Assembly: GCF_000171235.2 (NCBI RefSeq)
Contig: NZ_ABEA03000188.1
Coordinates: 1 to 64,000, forward strand
Origin: Geminisphaera colitermitum TAV2
Lineage (GTDB): Bacteria > Verrucomicrobiota > Verrucomicrobiia > Opitutales > Opitutaceae
Direction: 5' to 3'
Length of the DNA stretch: 64,000 nucleotides
This document shows positions 27,628 through 36,819 of this stretch, in pieces. Numbering within the stretch: the first letter of the stretch is position 1; each line of letters starts with the position of its first letter. The position numbers were made by a program, and so were the translations under genes. The notes below the pieces were generated by a model. It saw only the letters and a list, made by a program, of their open reading frames with translations. It did not search any database and was not told where the DNA came from.

Positions 27628-27740
27628 ACCGAACGTCAAAGATGAGCCGCGTGGCTGCAAACAAAAAAGGGGAATCGCTTTCTCAAAAATATCACGAACA
27701 ACGTGGCGCCAGCCACGTTGGCTCCAGCGCCTTGTTCGGC
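27628..27740 (+). other. attC-like site 6
   Basis: ACCGAAC...GATGAGCCGCGTGGCTG...CAGCCACGTTGGCTC...GTTCGGC. Confidence 0.7.
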
Positions 27741-27882
27741 AGTTTGTCTTCTTTTCTTTTTCAGGCTGACGGGGAGGGGAGGGATAATAATATACTACAA
27801 CTCCGCCACCTGATCTTCTTTTCCGTGCCTCTCAGCTTTGCCGAACACGTAATTCTCCGAACCCGCCTTCGTATATCCACCC

Positions 27883-29457
27883 ATGCCCAGCATCCTTCTC
27901 AAACCCGTTCCGCACACCGAGGCCGTTGCTTGGCTCAAGGGCAAACCTTCGATTGCCTCCAGTGTCTTTGGGAAACTCATCCCGGAGATCAGGGCGCGGG
28001 TGTTTGCCGTGTCGGGCATTGAGTCGGCAAAAGTGCTGCAATCGCTCCGTGACCGCATCGCCGATCTCCCGCTCGGCGGAGATTGGGACGCGATCAAACG
28101 CGACCTCGTCAACGACATCTCCCCGTTCGTCGCGGAGGGTGACGACGCCGAGGCCGCCGCGGAGCGAAAGGCGGAGCTGCTGTTGCGCACGCACGGCTAC
28201 CAATCCTACGCCGCCGCCCAGTATCAGGTCATGGACCGCCAGCGCGACGTGTTCCCCTACTGGCGCTACAACTCCGCGCAGGATGCCCACGTCCGCGACA
28301 GCCACCGCGCCCTCGACGGCGTCGTGTTGCCCCACGACGATCCCTTTTGGACCACCCATTGGCCTCCTTGGGATTATGGGTGCCGCTGCACCACTGTCGG
28401 CCTCAGCCGCTCCGACGTGGAAGACATTGCCGCCGAAGATCAGAAAAAACCGGCGGATCAACGCTCCATCCTCTCCCCCGACCAGCGCCGCATCATGTCC
28501 ACCAGTGGATACCTGGTGCGCGGCCCCACGACTAATATAGATGTGCGCAGCCCGCGGGATCGCGGACGCCCCGACGCTTACTCCTGGCAACCCGGCGAAC
28601 TCCGCCTCCCCGTAGCCGACCTGCGCAAACGCTACGAAGCCCCCGTCTGGTCCGCCTTCGAATCCTTCGCCCGCAAGCAATCGCTGGATGACGGCCGCAC
28701 GCTCTGGGGCTGGCTCGAAGGCGACGACACGGGATCGACAACAAAACCCGCCACGCCCTCGCCGACGCCCGCATTGCCGGAGGAGAAGCCGCTCCGTCTC
28801 ACCCTGCCCGAGCCGGAGCCCGCGCCGGCGAAGCCACGACAAGCGCCGGTCAGCCAGGCGTTGCAGGTAAAGGCCCGCGGCCCCGTCCGCAAAGCCGTGA
28901 AGCGCGCCCTCGAACTGGTGGACAAAGCGCACGATGACGGCGCGCTGCCGCCGCTCCCGGTCACGGGCAGCGCCGGCCATCCCGGTGCCTACGGCGCCTA
29001 TCGCCATGCCATGGGCGGCGCGCCGGTTAACATCGGTGTATCCGAAAAGTCTCCGCACAAGCTCAACACCATGACACACGAGCTGGGGCATTTTCTGGAC
29101 CATCAGGCACTCGGCGAGGCCGGTCGCTTCGCCTCGCAGGAAAGCCCGCTGCTGGAAGGCTGGCGGCGTGTAGTAGCCGACAGCGGCCCGATCCGGCGCA
29201 TCCAGGAAAAGATGGAGACGATCACCCACTCGGGCGTGCGGCAGCACCTGGATTATCTGCTGCGCGGACGGGAAATCTGGGCGCGGGCCTATGCCCAGTA
29301 CGTGGCCACGCGCACCGGGGATGCCGAAATGCTGGCGGAGCTGGACTCCATGCGCAGCAAACCCGGTTACGGCGAATATGTGACCTGGACCGCAGAGGAG
29401 TTTGCACCGATCGCCGAAGAGATTGATGATGTATTCCGCCAGAAAGGATGGATCTGA
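27883..29457 (+). CDS. Mu gp30/F-like minor head protein with C-terminal metallopeptidase-like domain
   Basis: SAQDAHVRDSHRALDGVVLPHDDPFWTTHWPPWDYGCRCTTVGLS (SPP1 gp7/MuF-type); HELGHFLDHQAL zincin motif. Confidence 0.85.
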   Translation: MPSILLKPVPHTEAVAWLKGKPSIASSVFGKLIPEIRARVFAVSGIESAKVLQSLRDRIADLPLGGDWDAIKRDLVNDISPFVAEGDDAEAAAERKAELLLRTHGYQSYAAAQYQVMDRQRDVFPYWRYNSAQDAHVRDSHRALDGVVLPHDDPFWTTHWPPWDYGCRCTTVGLSRSDVEDIAAEDQKKPADQRSILSPDQRRIMSTSGYLVRGPTTNIDVRSPRDRGRPDAYSWQPGELRLPVADLRKRYEAPVWSAFESFARKQSLDDGRTLWGWLEGDDTGSTTKPATPSPTPALPEEKPLRLTLPEPEPAPAKPRQAPVSQALQVKARGPVRKAVKRALELVDKAHDDGALPPLPVTGSAGHPGAYGAYRHAMGGAPVNIGVSEKSPHKLNTMTHELGHFLDHQALGEAGRFASQESPLLEGWRRVVADSGPIRRIQEKMETITHSGVRQHLDYLLRGREIWARAYAQYVATRTGDAEMLAELDSMRSKPGYGEYVTWTAEEFAPIAEEIDDVFRQKGWI

Positions 29458-29459
29458 TC

Positions 29460-29642
29460 ATGGAAACCACACCTCCCGAAAGCCCGACACCCGACGAAAC
29501 TGCCGCCGAACGCGAGGAGACCATCCTCGCCCTCATGTCGGAACTGGGCTGCTCCCGCGAATCGGCGGAGGCGCTGGCGGGGATGCACGGCGATGTGGTG
29601 GAAGCAGATGAGGTCAGATCACATCTGAACGAGGACAGCTAG
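29460..29642 (+). CDS. Small acidic hypothetical protein
   Basis: 60 aa ORF after head gene. Confidence 0.35.
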   Translation: METTPPESPTPDETAAEREETILALMSELGCSRESAEALAGMHGDVVEADEVRSHLNEDS

Positions 29643-30321
29643 AACACCGGGGTTCCTGATTCCGGGTTATTTCGCGGATTTTGATCTGGTCCGCCAAGGG
29701 GGCGTTCGGGTTAGAATTATCCCAGTGGATTTCGAAAACTTGAGGAGGGTCTGATGCATAACCCTCGGCTTGAGCTTGGAGTGTATACCGCAAGCAATCG
29801 CCAGGTTTTACTCTGCCACAGAAATTACGATCGAGCTTGTGAACACACGGAGAAATTTCCTCTCGGTGTCGCCGGCTTCTTCCGGTTGGATCATCATAAT
29901 ATACCGCCATCTCGAAAAACTCTTCGTATGGAACATCTATTACATTGTTGGAATTTACCCATTTGAACCGCAATGGAAATGGGAGCGACAGTCTTCTAAA
30001 ATCTCCTTCTCTGGTATGCTTGGCGATCTCAACCAAGACCACTCGGCAGTTTTTTGGTGTTCTCCATTTGGTCAAATTCTGAACCTTTGCATGTATCCAA
30101 TAGTCTTCTGTGTCATAGTCATTTTCAGCGATGCGGCCGGGGGGATGAATGAATGTTCCGATAGGATTATTCAGTTCGATTCGCAGTTTGATCGGTAACA
30201 ACCTTGCTCGCAGCCAATCACCGAACAATGCGACTATGACAGCGAAGAAGGTTCCCAATGCTGCTGCCAAAGTGCCGACCGTGTTCCCAACTTCCAGAAT
30301 AGATGTAGATTTGGTGCCCAT
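29614..30321 (-). CDS. Antisense-oriented membrane-anchored protein (moron candidate)
   Basis: N-terminal TM GNTVGTLAAALGTFFAVIVALFGDWL; opposite strand within late operon, lower local GC. Confidence 0.6.
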   Translation of the reverse strand: MGTKSTSILEVGNTVGTLAAALGTFFAVIVALFGDWLRARLLPIKLRIELNNPIGTFIHPPGRIAENDYDTEDYWIHAKVQNLTKWRTPKNCRVVLVEIAKHTREGDFRRLSLPFPLRFKWVNSNNVIDVPYEEFFEMAVYYDDPTGRSRRHREEISPCVHKLDRNFCGRVKPGDCLRYTLQAQAEGYASDPPQVFEIHWDNSNPNAPLADQIKIREITRNQEPRCSSCPRSDVI

Positions 30322-30399
30322 AGGTATGGTGGTTCCTTTATATCGCGGTGTTCTCCACTCGCCCAGTCAATCAAGTAACCGCGCCATCCTCCCCACACC

Positions 30400-30434
30400 C
30401 CCCCGCCCGGCTTCGCCGCCGACGGGGGTTTTTT
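30400..30434 (+). terminator. Rho-independent terminator
   Basis: CCCCCG...CGGGGG followed by TTTTTT. Confidence 0.6.
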
Positions 30435-30447
30435 GTTTAATCGCGGC

Positions 30448-30726
30448 ATGGACCGCGCTCTCGAATGCCATCGCCGCAACCAGAAAAATCACTTTCGCCG
30501 CAGCGCCCTCCGCCGGATCGGGCTGACCGTCACCGCCGGCGATTACCTGCGGATCGCGATGCGGATCAGGGAAAACAAGTCGGGCGTCGTTTTCCTCGGC
30601 CACGGCCGGCCCGGCTCCACGCTCTGGCGGGTGAAGTGGCGCGGCGCTTACCTCACCGTCGTCTGGGGTCACCGCACCGATCGCCCCGTCACCACCTGGC
30701 GCTTCCGCGGGAAGCGCCGCCGGTAA
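30448..30726 (+). CDS. Small basic hypothetical phage protein
   Basis: 92 aa ORF. Confidence 0.4.
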   Translation: MDRALECHRRNQKNHFRRSALRRIGLTVTAGDYLRIAMRIRENKSGVVFLGHGRPGSTLWRVKWRGAYLTVVWGHRTDRPVTTWRFRGKRRR

Positions 30727-30732
30727 CCGGCT

Positions 30733-31215
30733 ATGCAAATCCGCGACACCATTTCCCCCTCCCTGGCCAAGCTCGCCGCCGGCATTGAGAATAAAAAGCC
30801 CATCCTCGAAGCGATGGGGACGCAACTGGCATCCCTCACCCAACGCGCCTTCAACGAACCCGACCTGCGCCCCGCTCCCTGGCCGGCGAAGCGCGACGGC
30901 TCCCCCGCCACCCTCCGCAAAAACCAGGTCCTCGTCCGCTCCATCCGCATCACCGACCTCACCAACGATTCCGTCACCGTCAGCACCGACCGCCTCTATG
31001 CCGCCATTCACCAGTTCGGCGGCGAAATCCGCGCCAAAGGCAAAGCCCTCCGATTCCAGCTTGGAGGCAAGACGATCTTCGCCAAAAAAGTCAAAATCCC
31101 CCCCCGCCCCTTTTTCCCGATCATCAACGGACAATTCACCGATCAAGCCCGCGACAAAATCCGCCGCGTCGGTGAAGAGAAAATCGCCGCCCTCACCAAG
31201 CCCCCCGGTTCCTGA
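30733..31215 (+). CDS. Mu gpG-like virion morphogenesis protein
   Basis: VSTDRLYAAIHQFGGEIRAKGKALRFQLGG...PPRPFFPII. Confidence 0.75.
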   Translation: MQIRDTISPSLAKLAAGIENKKPILEAMGTQLASLTQRAFNEPDLRPAPWPAKRDGSPATLRKNQVLVRSIRITDLTNDSVTVSTDRLYAAIHQFGGEIRAKGKALRFQLGGKTIFAKKVKIPPRPFFPIINGQFTDQARDKIRRVGEEKIAALTKPPGS

Positions 31216-31261
31216 TCGCCCGAAGTGGCGCGGGCTTTTGTTGCCAATCCCAATCGCCCGC

Positions 31262-31471
31262 TGTAGGGGCGTCGCTTGCGACGCCCGCAATCCGATGTAG
31301 CGCAGGCGTCCCGCCTGCAATCCAGCCTGCCGCGCGAAGCGCCGCACTCCATAAAAGTCACCGCGCTTCGCGCTATAGACAAGATGGCAGGCGGGACGCC
31401 TGCGCTACGTCAGAATGCGGGCGGGACGCCCGCCCGTTGGATGTTCAGCGTTGGATGTTCGACGTTGGATG
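31262..31471. repeat. Intergenic repeat cluster: 22-bp perfect inverted repeat plus heptamer array
   Basis: GTAGCGCAGGCGTCCCGCCTGC (31297-31318) / GCAGGCGGGACGCCTGCGCTAC (31387-31408); heptamers at 31437-31471. Confidence 0.85.
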
Positions 31472-31557
31472 TTCGCACCGCAACGCGGTGCGCGTCACCT
31501 TCCCCACACGCGCCACCCGCCTTAGTCATCCCTCCCCACATCGGGCACACTGACGGC

Positions 31558-32535
31558 GTGATTATCGCCTTCCGCTCACCCGTTCCGCTGCCCGCCGGCA
31601 ACCCACCTCCGGCGCGCCTCTGCGTTCTCCCCTGGGGCCGCAACGAAGGTGTGCAGGCGTCACCCATCTGTAACGAAACCACGGCCGCGCTCCTGCCGCA
31701 AAACCAGCGTATCGCCAACTTCGATACCGCTATTCTCGACTTCAACCACAACACCCTCCCCGGCACCGAAGCCTACAAGTCCGACAAGGAACCCCGCAAG
31801 ATCGCCGCCAAGGGCAAAGTCGAACTGATCCCCGGCGAAGGACTGTATTTCTCCGCCCTCGACTGGACCCCCGAAGGCAAGGACGCCTGGACCGGCGGCC
31901 ACTTCCCCGACCTCTCCCCCGCCGTCAAAATGAACGACGCCGGCGAAGTCATCTTCATCCACAGCGCCGGCCTCTGCCAGCAAGGCAGCATCACCGGGCT
32001 GCACGCATTTTCCGTCGGCGGCCTGCCGGCGATGAAAGCCAGCACCGCCACACCACCAACCACACCACCCATGGACTACAAAAAACTCCTCTGCATCACC
32101 TACGGTCTCGACCCGGAAAAAGCCACCGACGCCGAAATCGAAGCCGCCGCCGCCGCGTTCGCCAAAAAGAACGCCGAGACGCCCGCCAAGCCGGAAACAC
32201 CGTCGGCCGATCCCGCCGCCACCGCCGCCATCACGGCCCTCACCGCCAGCGTCAAAGCCATCAATGACCGCATGGAAACGCAGGACCGCCAGATCATCAT
32301 CAACCAGGCGCTCGCCCAGGGAAAAGTCATCCCCAACGGCGTTGAAAAACTCCCCCTTGAGCAGTTCAAGACTGTCGTGGACGCCCTCCCCGCCGACCAG
32401 GTGCCGATGGACAAACGCACACCCGAAGGCGTCAAAGCATTCACCTCGCCCGGTCTCGGCAACGACGCCGAACAAGCCGCCATCAACCGCCAGCTCGGCC
32501 TCTCCCCCGAGACCTTCGCCAAGCACAACAAGTAA
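31558..32535 (+). CDS. Mu gpI-like head protease/scaffold
   Basis: IANFDTAILDFNHNTLPG...GLYFSALDWTPEGKDAWTGGHFPDLSPAV; GTG start proposed. Confidence 0.75.
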   Translation: MIIAFRSPVPLPAGNPPPARLCVLPWGRNEGVQASPICNETTAALLPQNQRIANFDTAILDFNHNTLPGTEAYKSDKEPRKIAAKGKVELIPGEGLYFSALDWTPEGKDAWTGGHFPDLSPAVKMNDAGEVIFIHSAGLCQQGSITGLHAFSVGGLPAMKASTATPPTTPPMDYKKLLCITYGLDPEKATDAEIEAAAAAFAKKNAETPAKPETPSADPAATAAITALTASVKAINDRMETQDRQIIINQALAQGKVIPNGVEKLPLEQFKTVVDALPADQVPMDKRTPEGVKAFTSPGLGNDAEQAAINRQLGLSPETFAKHNK

Positions 32536-32644
32536 AACCGGCTGACGCCGGAAATCCTAAACAACGGAAAAATCCTAAATCCCAAACAGTCACCGCGGCT
32601 CCGCCGCCCTGTATCCAATTCTCAACTCTTAATTCGTAATCAAA

Positions 32645-33055
32645 ATGCCAGCCGCCACCTCTGCCATCAACACTGACTTCCGCCTCGGCGACGAGTTCGC
32701 CTATCCGGTTGCCGCCGCCACCAAGATCTGGCTCGGCACCCTCGTCGCTCTCGACGCCACCGGCCGCGCCGTTCCCGCCGCCAACACCGCCGCCCTCAAA
32801 GTCGCCGGCGTCTCCCAGCAGGACATCGACAACTCCGACGGCGCCGCCGGCGACCAGCTCGTCAACCTCCGCCGTGGCGTCCACAAATTCGCCAACAGCG
32901 CCACGGCTCCGCTCACCGTCGCCGACCTCCTCACCGTCGCCCTGGTGGAGGACGACTGCACCGTCACGAAGACGGCCACCAACAACATCAAGGCCGGCCG
33001 CGTGCTGGCGATCGACGCCGACGGCGGCATCTGGATCGACACCCGCGACACCTGA
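32645..33055 (+). CDS. Capsid decoration-like protein
   Basis: Position between I and T genes; small Ala/Val-rich beta protein. Confidence 0.55.
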   Translation: MPAATSAINTDFRLGDEFAYPVAAATKIWLGTLVALDATGRAVPAANTAALKVAGVSQQDIDNSDGAAGDQLVNLRRGVHKFANSATAPLTVADLLTVALVEDDCTVTKTATNNIKAGRVLAIDADGGIWIDTRDT

Positions 33056-33172
33056 AAAAACTGAAAGCTAAAAACTAAAAGCTAAAATAAAACCAACCCG
33101 TATCCAAACATCAACGACAGCCGAAATCTGATTTTAGCTTTTTAGCGTTTCAGCTTTCAGCCTTTTCCAAAA

Positions 33173-34075
33173 ATGATCATCACCTCTGCCACTCTCGCCA
33201 AAATCAACAAAGGCTTCCGTTCTCTCTATCTGGAAGCCTTTCAGGGCGGCGCTCCCCGCGTCGCCAGCTACGCCATGCGCGCCACCTCGCAATCCGCCGA
33301 GGAAGTTTACGGCTGGCTCGGCTCCGTGCCCGGTATGCGCGAACTCATCGGCGAAGTCGTCATCCGCAACCTCATCGAGCACGCCTACAGCATCCCGAAC
33401 AAGGAATTTGAAAGCACCATCGCCGTGAAGCGTTCCGCCATCGAGCGCGACAAACTCGGCGTTTACACTCCCCTCTTCCAGGCCATGGGCACCGCCGCCC
33501 GCCAGCACCCTGACGAACTCCTGGCCAACACCATCCTCGGCGGCTTCGAAAAACCCTGCTACACTGGCAAACCCTTCTTCGCCGCCAATCACGAGCCCCA
33601 GAAAGGCAAAACCAAGTTCAGCAACGTCGGCACCAAAAAGCTCTCCGCTGTCAACTTCCGCACCGCCCGCGAGAACATCAAAAGTCGTCTCAATGCCGAC
33701 GGCCGTCCCATGAACCTCGGCCTCGACCTCGTGCTCGTCGTCTCCCCGAAAAACGAAGCCCTCGGCCGCGAAATCCTCGTCGCTGAGCTGGTGGGTGGCG
33801 GCAACACCAACGTCGATAAAGGCACGGCCCGCCTCGAAGTCTGGCCTCAACTCGCCGGCACGCCCGATGCCTGGTTCCTCTTCGAAGTCGGCTACCCGGT
33901 AAAACCCTTCATCCACCAGGTGGAAGTGGAGACCGAGTTCCAGAGCTTGGACAACCCGGCCGACTCCCACGTCCTCCTGAAGAAGGAATACCTGCACCAG
34001 TCCTACGGCCGCTATAACACCGGCTACGGCCTGCCCGAACTCGTCTACGGCTCCGACGGCTCTGCCGCCGCTTAA
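33173..34075 (+). CDS. Mu gpT-like major head subunit
   Basis: MIITSATLAKINKGFRSLYLEAFQGGAPRVASYAM...VYGWLGSVPGMREL. Confidence 0.9.
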   Translation: MIITSATLAKINKGFRSLYLEAFQGGAPRVASYAMRATSQSAEEVYGWLGSVPGMRELIGEVVIRNLIEHAYSIPNKEFESTIAVKRSAIERDKLGVYTPLFQAMGTAARQHPDELLANTILGGFEKPCYTGKPFFAANHEPQKGKTKFSNVGTKKLSAVNFRTARENIKSRLNADGRPMNLGLDLVLVVSPKNEALGREILVAELVGGGNTNVDKGTARLEVWPQLAGTPDAWFLFEVGYPVKPFIHQVEVETEFQSLDNPADSHVLLKKEYLHQSYGRYNTGYGLPELVYGSDGSAAA

Positions 34076-34208
34076 CCCGGCTTCGCCGGGAAATCCTAAA
34101 AAACGGAAAATCCAAACCACAAACACACAAACCAGCCCGCATTTTTCTCACTCCTTTTGGGATTTGTCCCCTTTTGAAGTTTGGGATTTGCGGGCAAAGC
34201 CCGCCGCC

Positions 34209-34637
34209 ATGCCCGACTACATCACCCGCGCCGCCCTCTCCGCCATCGTCCCCCCGCAATTCATCCTCGAAGCACTCGATGATAACAAAGATGGCATTGA
34301 AGACCCCGGCCTGTATCAAGACCTCCTGACCGTCGCCCAGAAAGAAGTGGACGGCATCCTCGGCAAACGCTTCCGCGTCCCCTTCGCCAACCCCATCCCC
34401 GACATCGTCTCCACGGCCACGCTCAAGATCATGGGCGAGCTTCTGTATAAGCGTCGCGGATACAGCGGAGAACAAAACCCCCACGAAGCCGCCGCCAACA
34501 AAGAACGCGCCGCCCTCGAAAAAATCGCCTCCGGCACCGATCCCCTCACCCCCGAAGTGCAGCGCAAAAACCCCTCTGCCTCCATCGTCACCGAAAAAGC
34601 CAAGACCACCAGCCGCTCCGGTCGCACCGCCGTCTAA
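34209..34637 (+). CDS. Mu gp36-like (DUF1320)
   Basis: MPDYITRAALSAIVPPQFILEALDDNKDGIED. Confidence 0.75.
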   Translation: MPDYITRAALSAIVPPQFILEALDDNKDGIEDPGLYQDLLTVAQKEVDGILGKRFRVPFANPIPDIVSTATLKIMGELLYKRRGYSGEQNPHEAAANKERAALEKIASGTDPLTPEVQRKNPSASIVTEKAKTTSRSGRTAV

Positions 34638-34677
34638 TTTCAGCGTTTCAGTTTTCAGCGTTTCAGCTTTTCCAAAA

Positions 34678-35190
34678 ATGCCACAGGCCGAACCCTACAC
34701 ACCCGACGCTCTCCTGGCCGAACTCCACGCCGACCTTGAGCCCTGGCTGCGCGCCAACAAAGGCACCCTCTCCGTCGCCGCCGATCCCTACAACTTCCTC
34801 GAATTGCTCGCCGACTCCCCCTCGGCCTTCCGTGTCGTCCTCCACTGGGCCGGCGAACAAAACCCCTCCGACCAGGAGGGAGCCGGCGTCTTCGCCCCGC
34901 AAAAATTCGACCTCGGCGTCACCGCCAACCTCGGCCTCACCGCCACTCCTGAAATCGCCCTCTTTAAGCCAGGCCCCAACGCCACCCGCCCCCCCCTCCT
35001 GCAACTCGTCGCCGCCGTGCGCGATCGCGTCCGCGGCTACACCTGGCCCGCTGGCAATACCACCCGCTACATGCTCTACCGCGGCTGCGACCCCGTGACA
35101 CTCCCCGACGCCATGCCCCTGCGCGCCTACCGCCTCCAGTTCCAACTCACCATCGGCCTGCCACCTGCCTACTACCGCAACCTCCTCTGA
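34678..35190 (+). CDS. Mu gp37-like (DUF1834-type) protein
   Basis: Position after gp36; 170 aa. Confidence 0.5.
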   Translation: MPQAEPYTPDALLAELHADLEPWLRANKGTLSVAADPYNFLELLADSPSAFRVVLHWAGEQNPSDQEGAGVFAPQKFDLGVTANLGLTATPEIALFKPGPNATRPPLLQLVAAVRDRVRGYTWPAGNTTRYMLYRGCDPVTLPDAMPLRAYRLQFQLTIGLPPAYYRNLL

Positions 35191-35304
35191 AAAAGCTGAA
35201 AGCTAACACGCTGAAAGCTAAAATAAAAACCACCGAACAACCAACCACTCAACGCGGCCCGAACTCTGTAGCTTTTCAGCTTTCAGTTTTCAGCTTTTCC
35301 AAAA

Positions 35305-35661
35305 ATGGCAAACGTTCCCACCATTCGCGGTGACAACACCGTCCTCTTCGGCGCCGACGGCGTCTATTCCGGCAACGGCATCATCGTCAGCGGCTCCAAA
35401 AAGGGTAATTCCGAAAAACTCGAAGTCGGTGACGAGAACGGTTTCACCGTCGCCGTCATCTGGTTCAATAACAAGAAACAGTGCTCGTTCGAAATGATCG
35501 TGAAGACGGCCGCTCCCGAACTGGAGGAAGGCGACGAGATCGAACTTTGCGGCGTGGCGGCCTGTTACGTCGATGACGTGGAGGAAGTCTGGGCGCAGAA
35601 GGACGTGCGCCGCTTTCGCGTCAACGCCACCAAATACGCCGCCATCGTCTCCGGAGCCTGA
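35305..35661 (+). CDS. Hypothetical tail/connector protein
   Basis: 118 aa ORF in late operon. Confidence 0.45.
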   Translation: MANVPTIRGDNTVLFGADGVYSGNGIIVSGSKKGNSEKLEVGDENGFTVAVIWFNNKKQCSFEMIVKTAAPELEEGDEIELCGVAACYVDDVEEVWAQKDVRRFRVNATKYAAIVSGA

Positions 35662-35666
35662 TCACC

Positions 35667-36263
35667 ATGGGCAAAGCATCTTCACGCAAACGGGCCGTTC
35701 GCGCCGCCGCCGCTAATTCCGCCGCTTTTTTCAGCCAGGCTGAGGCGGACGCCGTCCGCCAAGTTACGCACGGGGAGGAGAGCCAGCGCACACCGTCGCA
35801 GGTGCTCAACGCCTTCTTCCCGCCCACGCTCCGGATCGGGGCATTCAGGCTGGAAGAGTTTACCCTGGCTACCTACATGCTGCTCGAACAACTCGGTTGC
35901 CGACTCATTACCAATCGCAAGGCAGCAGACAATTTTGACGCGGCCATGGCGGGCTTCGTGCTGACTCGTCCGATCGCGGACACCCGCGCCCTGGCCGAAG
36001 GAGAAACGCTCCCTGTTGTCGCCACCCGCTGCACCCCGCTCACCAACGCCATCTGGGCGCTCGCCACGAAGGTGCCAGCCGGCGAGATGACCGTGTTTGG
36101 CGCAACCATCGGCCGCCAGATCGCGGCCGGGTTTGCCACGGTCATCGGTGCTCACTCTCCCGCGTCCTCGGGCGAACCCGCCGGGGATGGCGACGCCTCA
36201 AAAAAAAAGACGCCGCCATCTCCGGTCTTCCCGAACGCACCAACGGCCTCGGCTGGGGGCTGA
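35667..36263 (+). CDS. Tail-assembly-chaperone-like protein with A9 slippery run
   Basis: TCAAAAAAAAAGACG at 36198-36212; -1 frame stays open into the downstream ORF. Confidence 0.5.
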   Translation: MGKASSRKRAVRAAAANSAAFFSQAEADAVRQVTHGEESQRTPSQVLNAFFPPTLRIGAFRLEEFTLATYMLLEQLGCRLITNRKAADNFDAAMAGFVLTRPIADTRALAEGETLPVVATRCTPLTNAIWALATKVPAGEMTVFGATIGRQIAAGFATVIGAHSPASSGEPAGDGDASKKKTPPSPVFPNAPTASAGG

Positions 36264-36433
36264 CGCTGCTGGATACGCTCATGCACGAATACGGCTGGAC
36301 CGTGGACTACACGATGCTCCGGCCCCTCGGTCAGTGTTTCGCCCTCTATGCCGCGATCGATGCCCGCTACGGCAACGACCCGAAAGGTCCCGCCTACGTC
36401 GAACAGGACATCATCTCCACTCTCGCAAACGCT
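36209..36433 (+). pseudogene. -1 frame extension of tail-chaperone gene, truncated by IS insertion
   Basis: Open frame DAAISGLPERTNGLGWGLTLLDTLMHEYGWTVDYTMLRPLGQCFALYAAIDARYGNDPKG... runs into IS end at 36432. Confidence 0.5.
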
Positions 36434-36444
36434 AGAGCGTGTAG

Positions 36445-36819
36445 TCACGAGATTGAAGCCCAGAGGATGGCACACCTGAATTGGACGGCAGCGAGGAAAG
36501 AGGAGGCTCGTTTTGCGTATCGGGTTGCGATGCCGCGCCATTGCTTGAGTCGTAGGAATGCATTTTCTACCAGATGCCTGATCCGATAAAGATAAGGGTC
36601 ATATTCGCGTTGTTCTATGCGATTGGTCTTTGGAGGAATCTGCGGGCAGATGCCTGCGGCCTGCGCCATTTCGATGATGGCGTTGGTGTCATATCCCTTG
36701 TCGGCGATCAGATGGTCTGCGGCAATGCCTTCAATCAACCTGCCAGCCTGTGTGCAATCAGCCGTGGAACCCGCTGTAACAATGACTCGCACCGGCATAC
36801 CATGCGCATCCACGGCCAA
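36445..36819 (-). CDS. IS5-family transposase, downstream frame (probable frameshift)
   Basis: VDAHGMPVRVIVTAGSTADC...LIADKGYDTNAI; overlaps upstream frame. Confidence 0.85.
   Translation of the reverse strand: MAVDAHGMPVRVIVTAGSTADCTQAGRLIEGIAADHLIADKGYDTNAIIEMAQAAGICPQIPPKTNRIEQREYDPYLYRIRHLVENAFLRLKQWRGIATRYAKRASSFLAAVQFRCAILWASIS

Larger units (their letters stand above)
8470..36433. mobile_element. Mu-like transposable prophage, rearranged and truncated at its right side by IS insertion
   Basis: MuA-like and MuB-like genes, Gam, DUF935 portal, Mu gp27/gp28-like terminase, gp30/G/I/T-like head genes; left limit is approximate. Confidence 0.85.
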
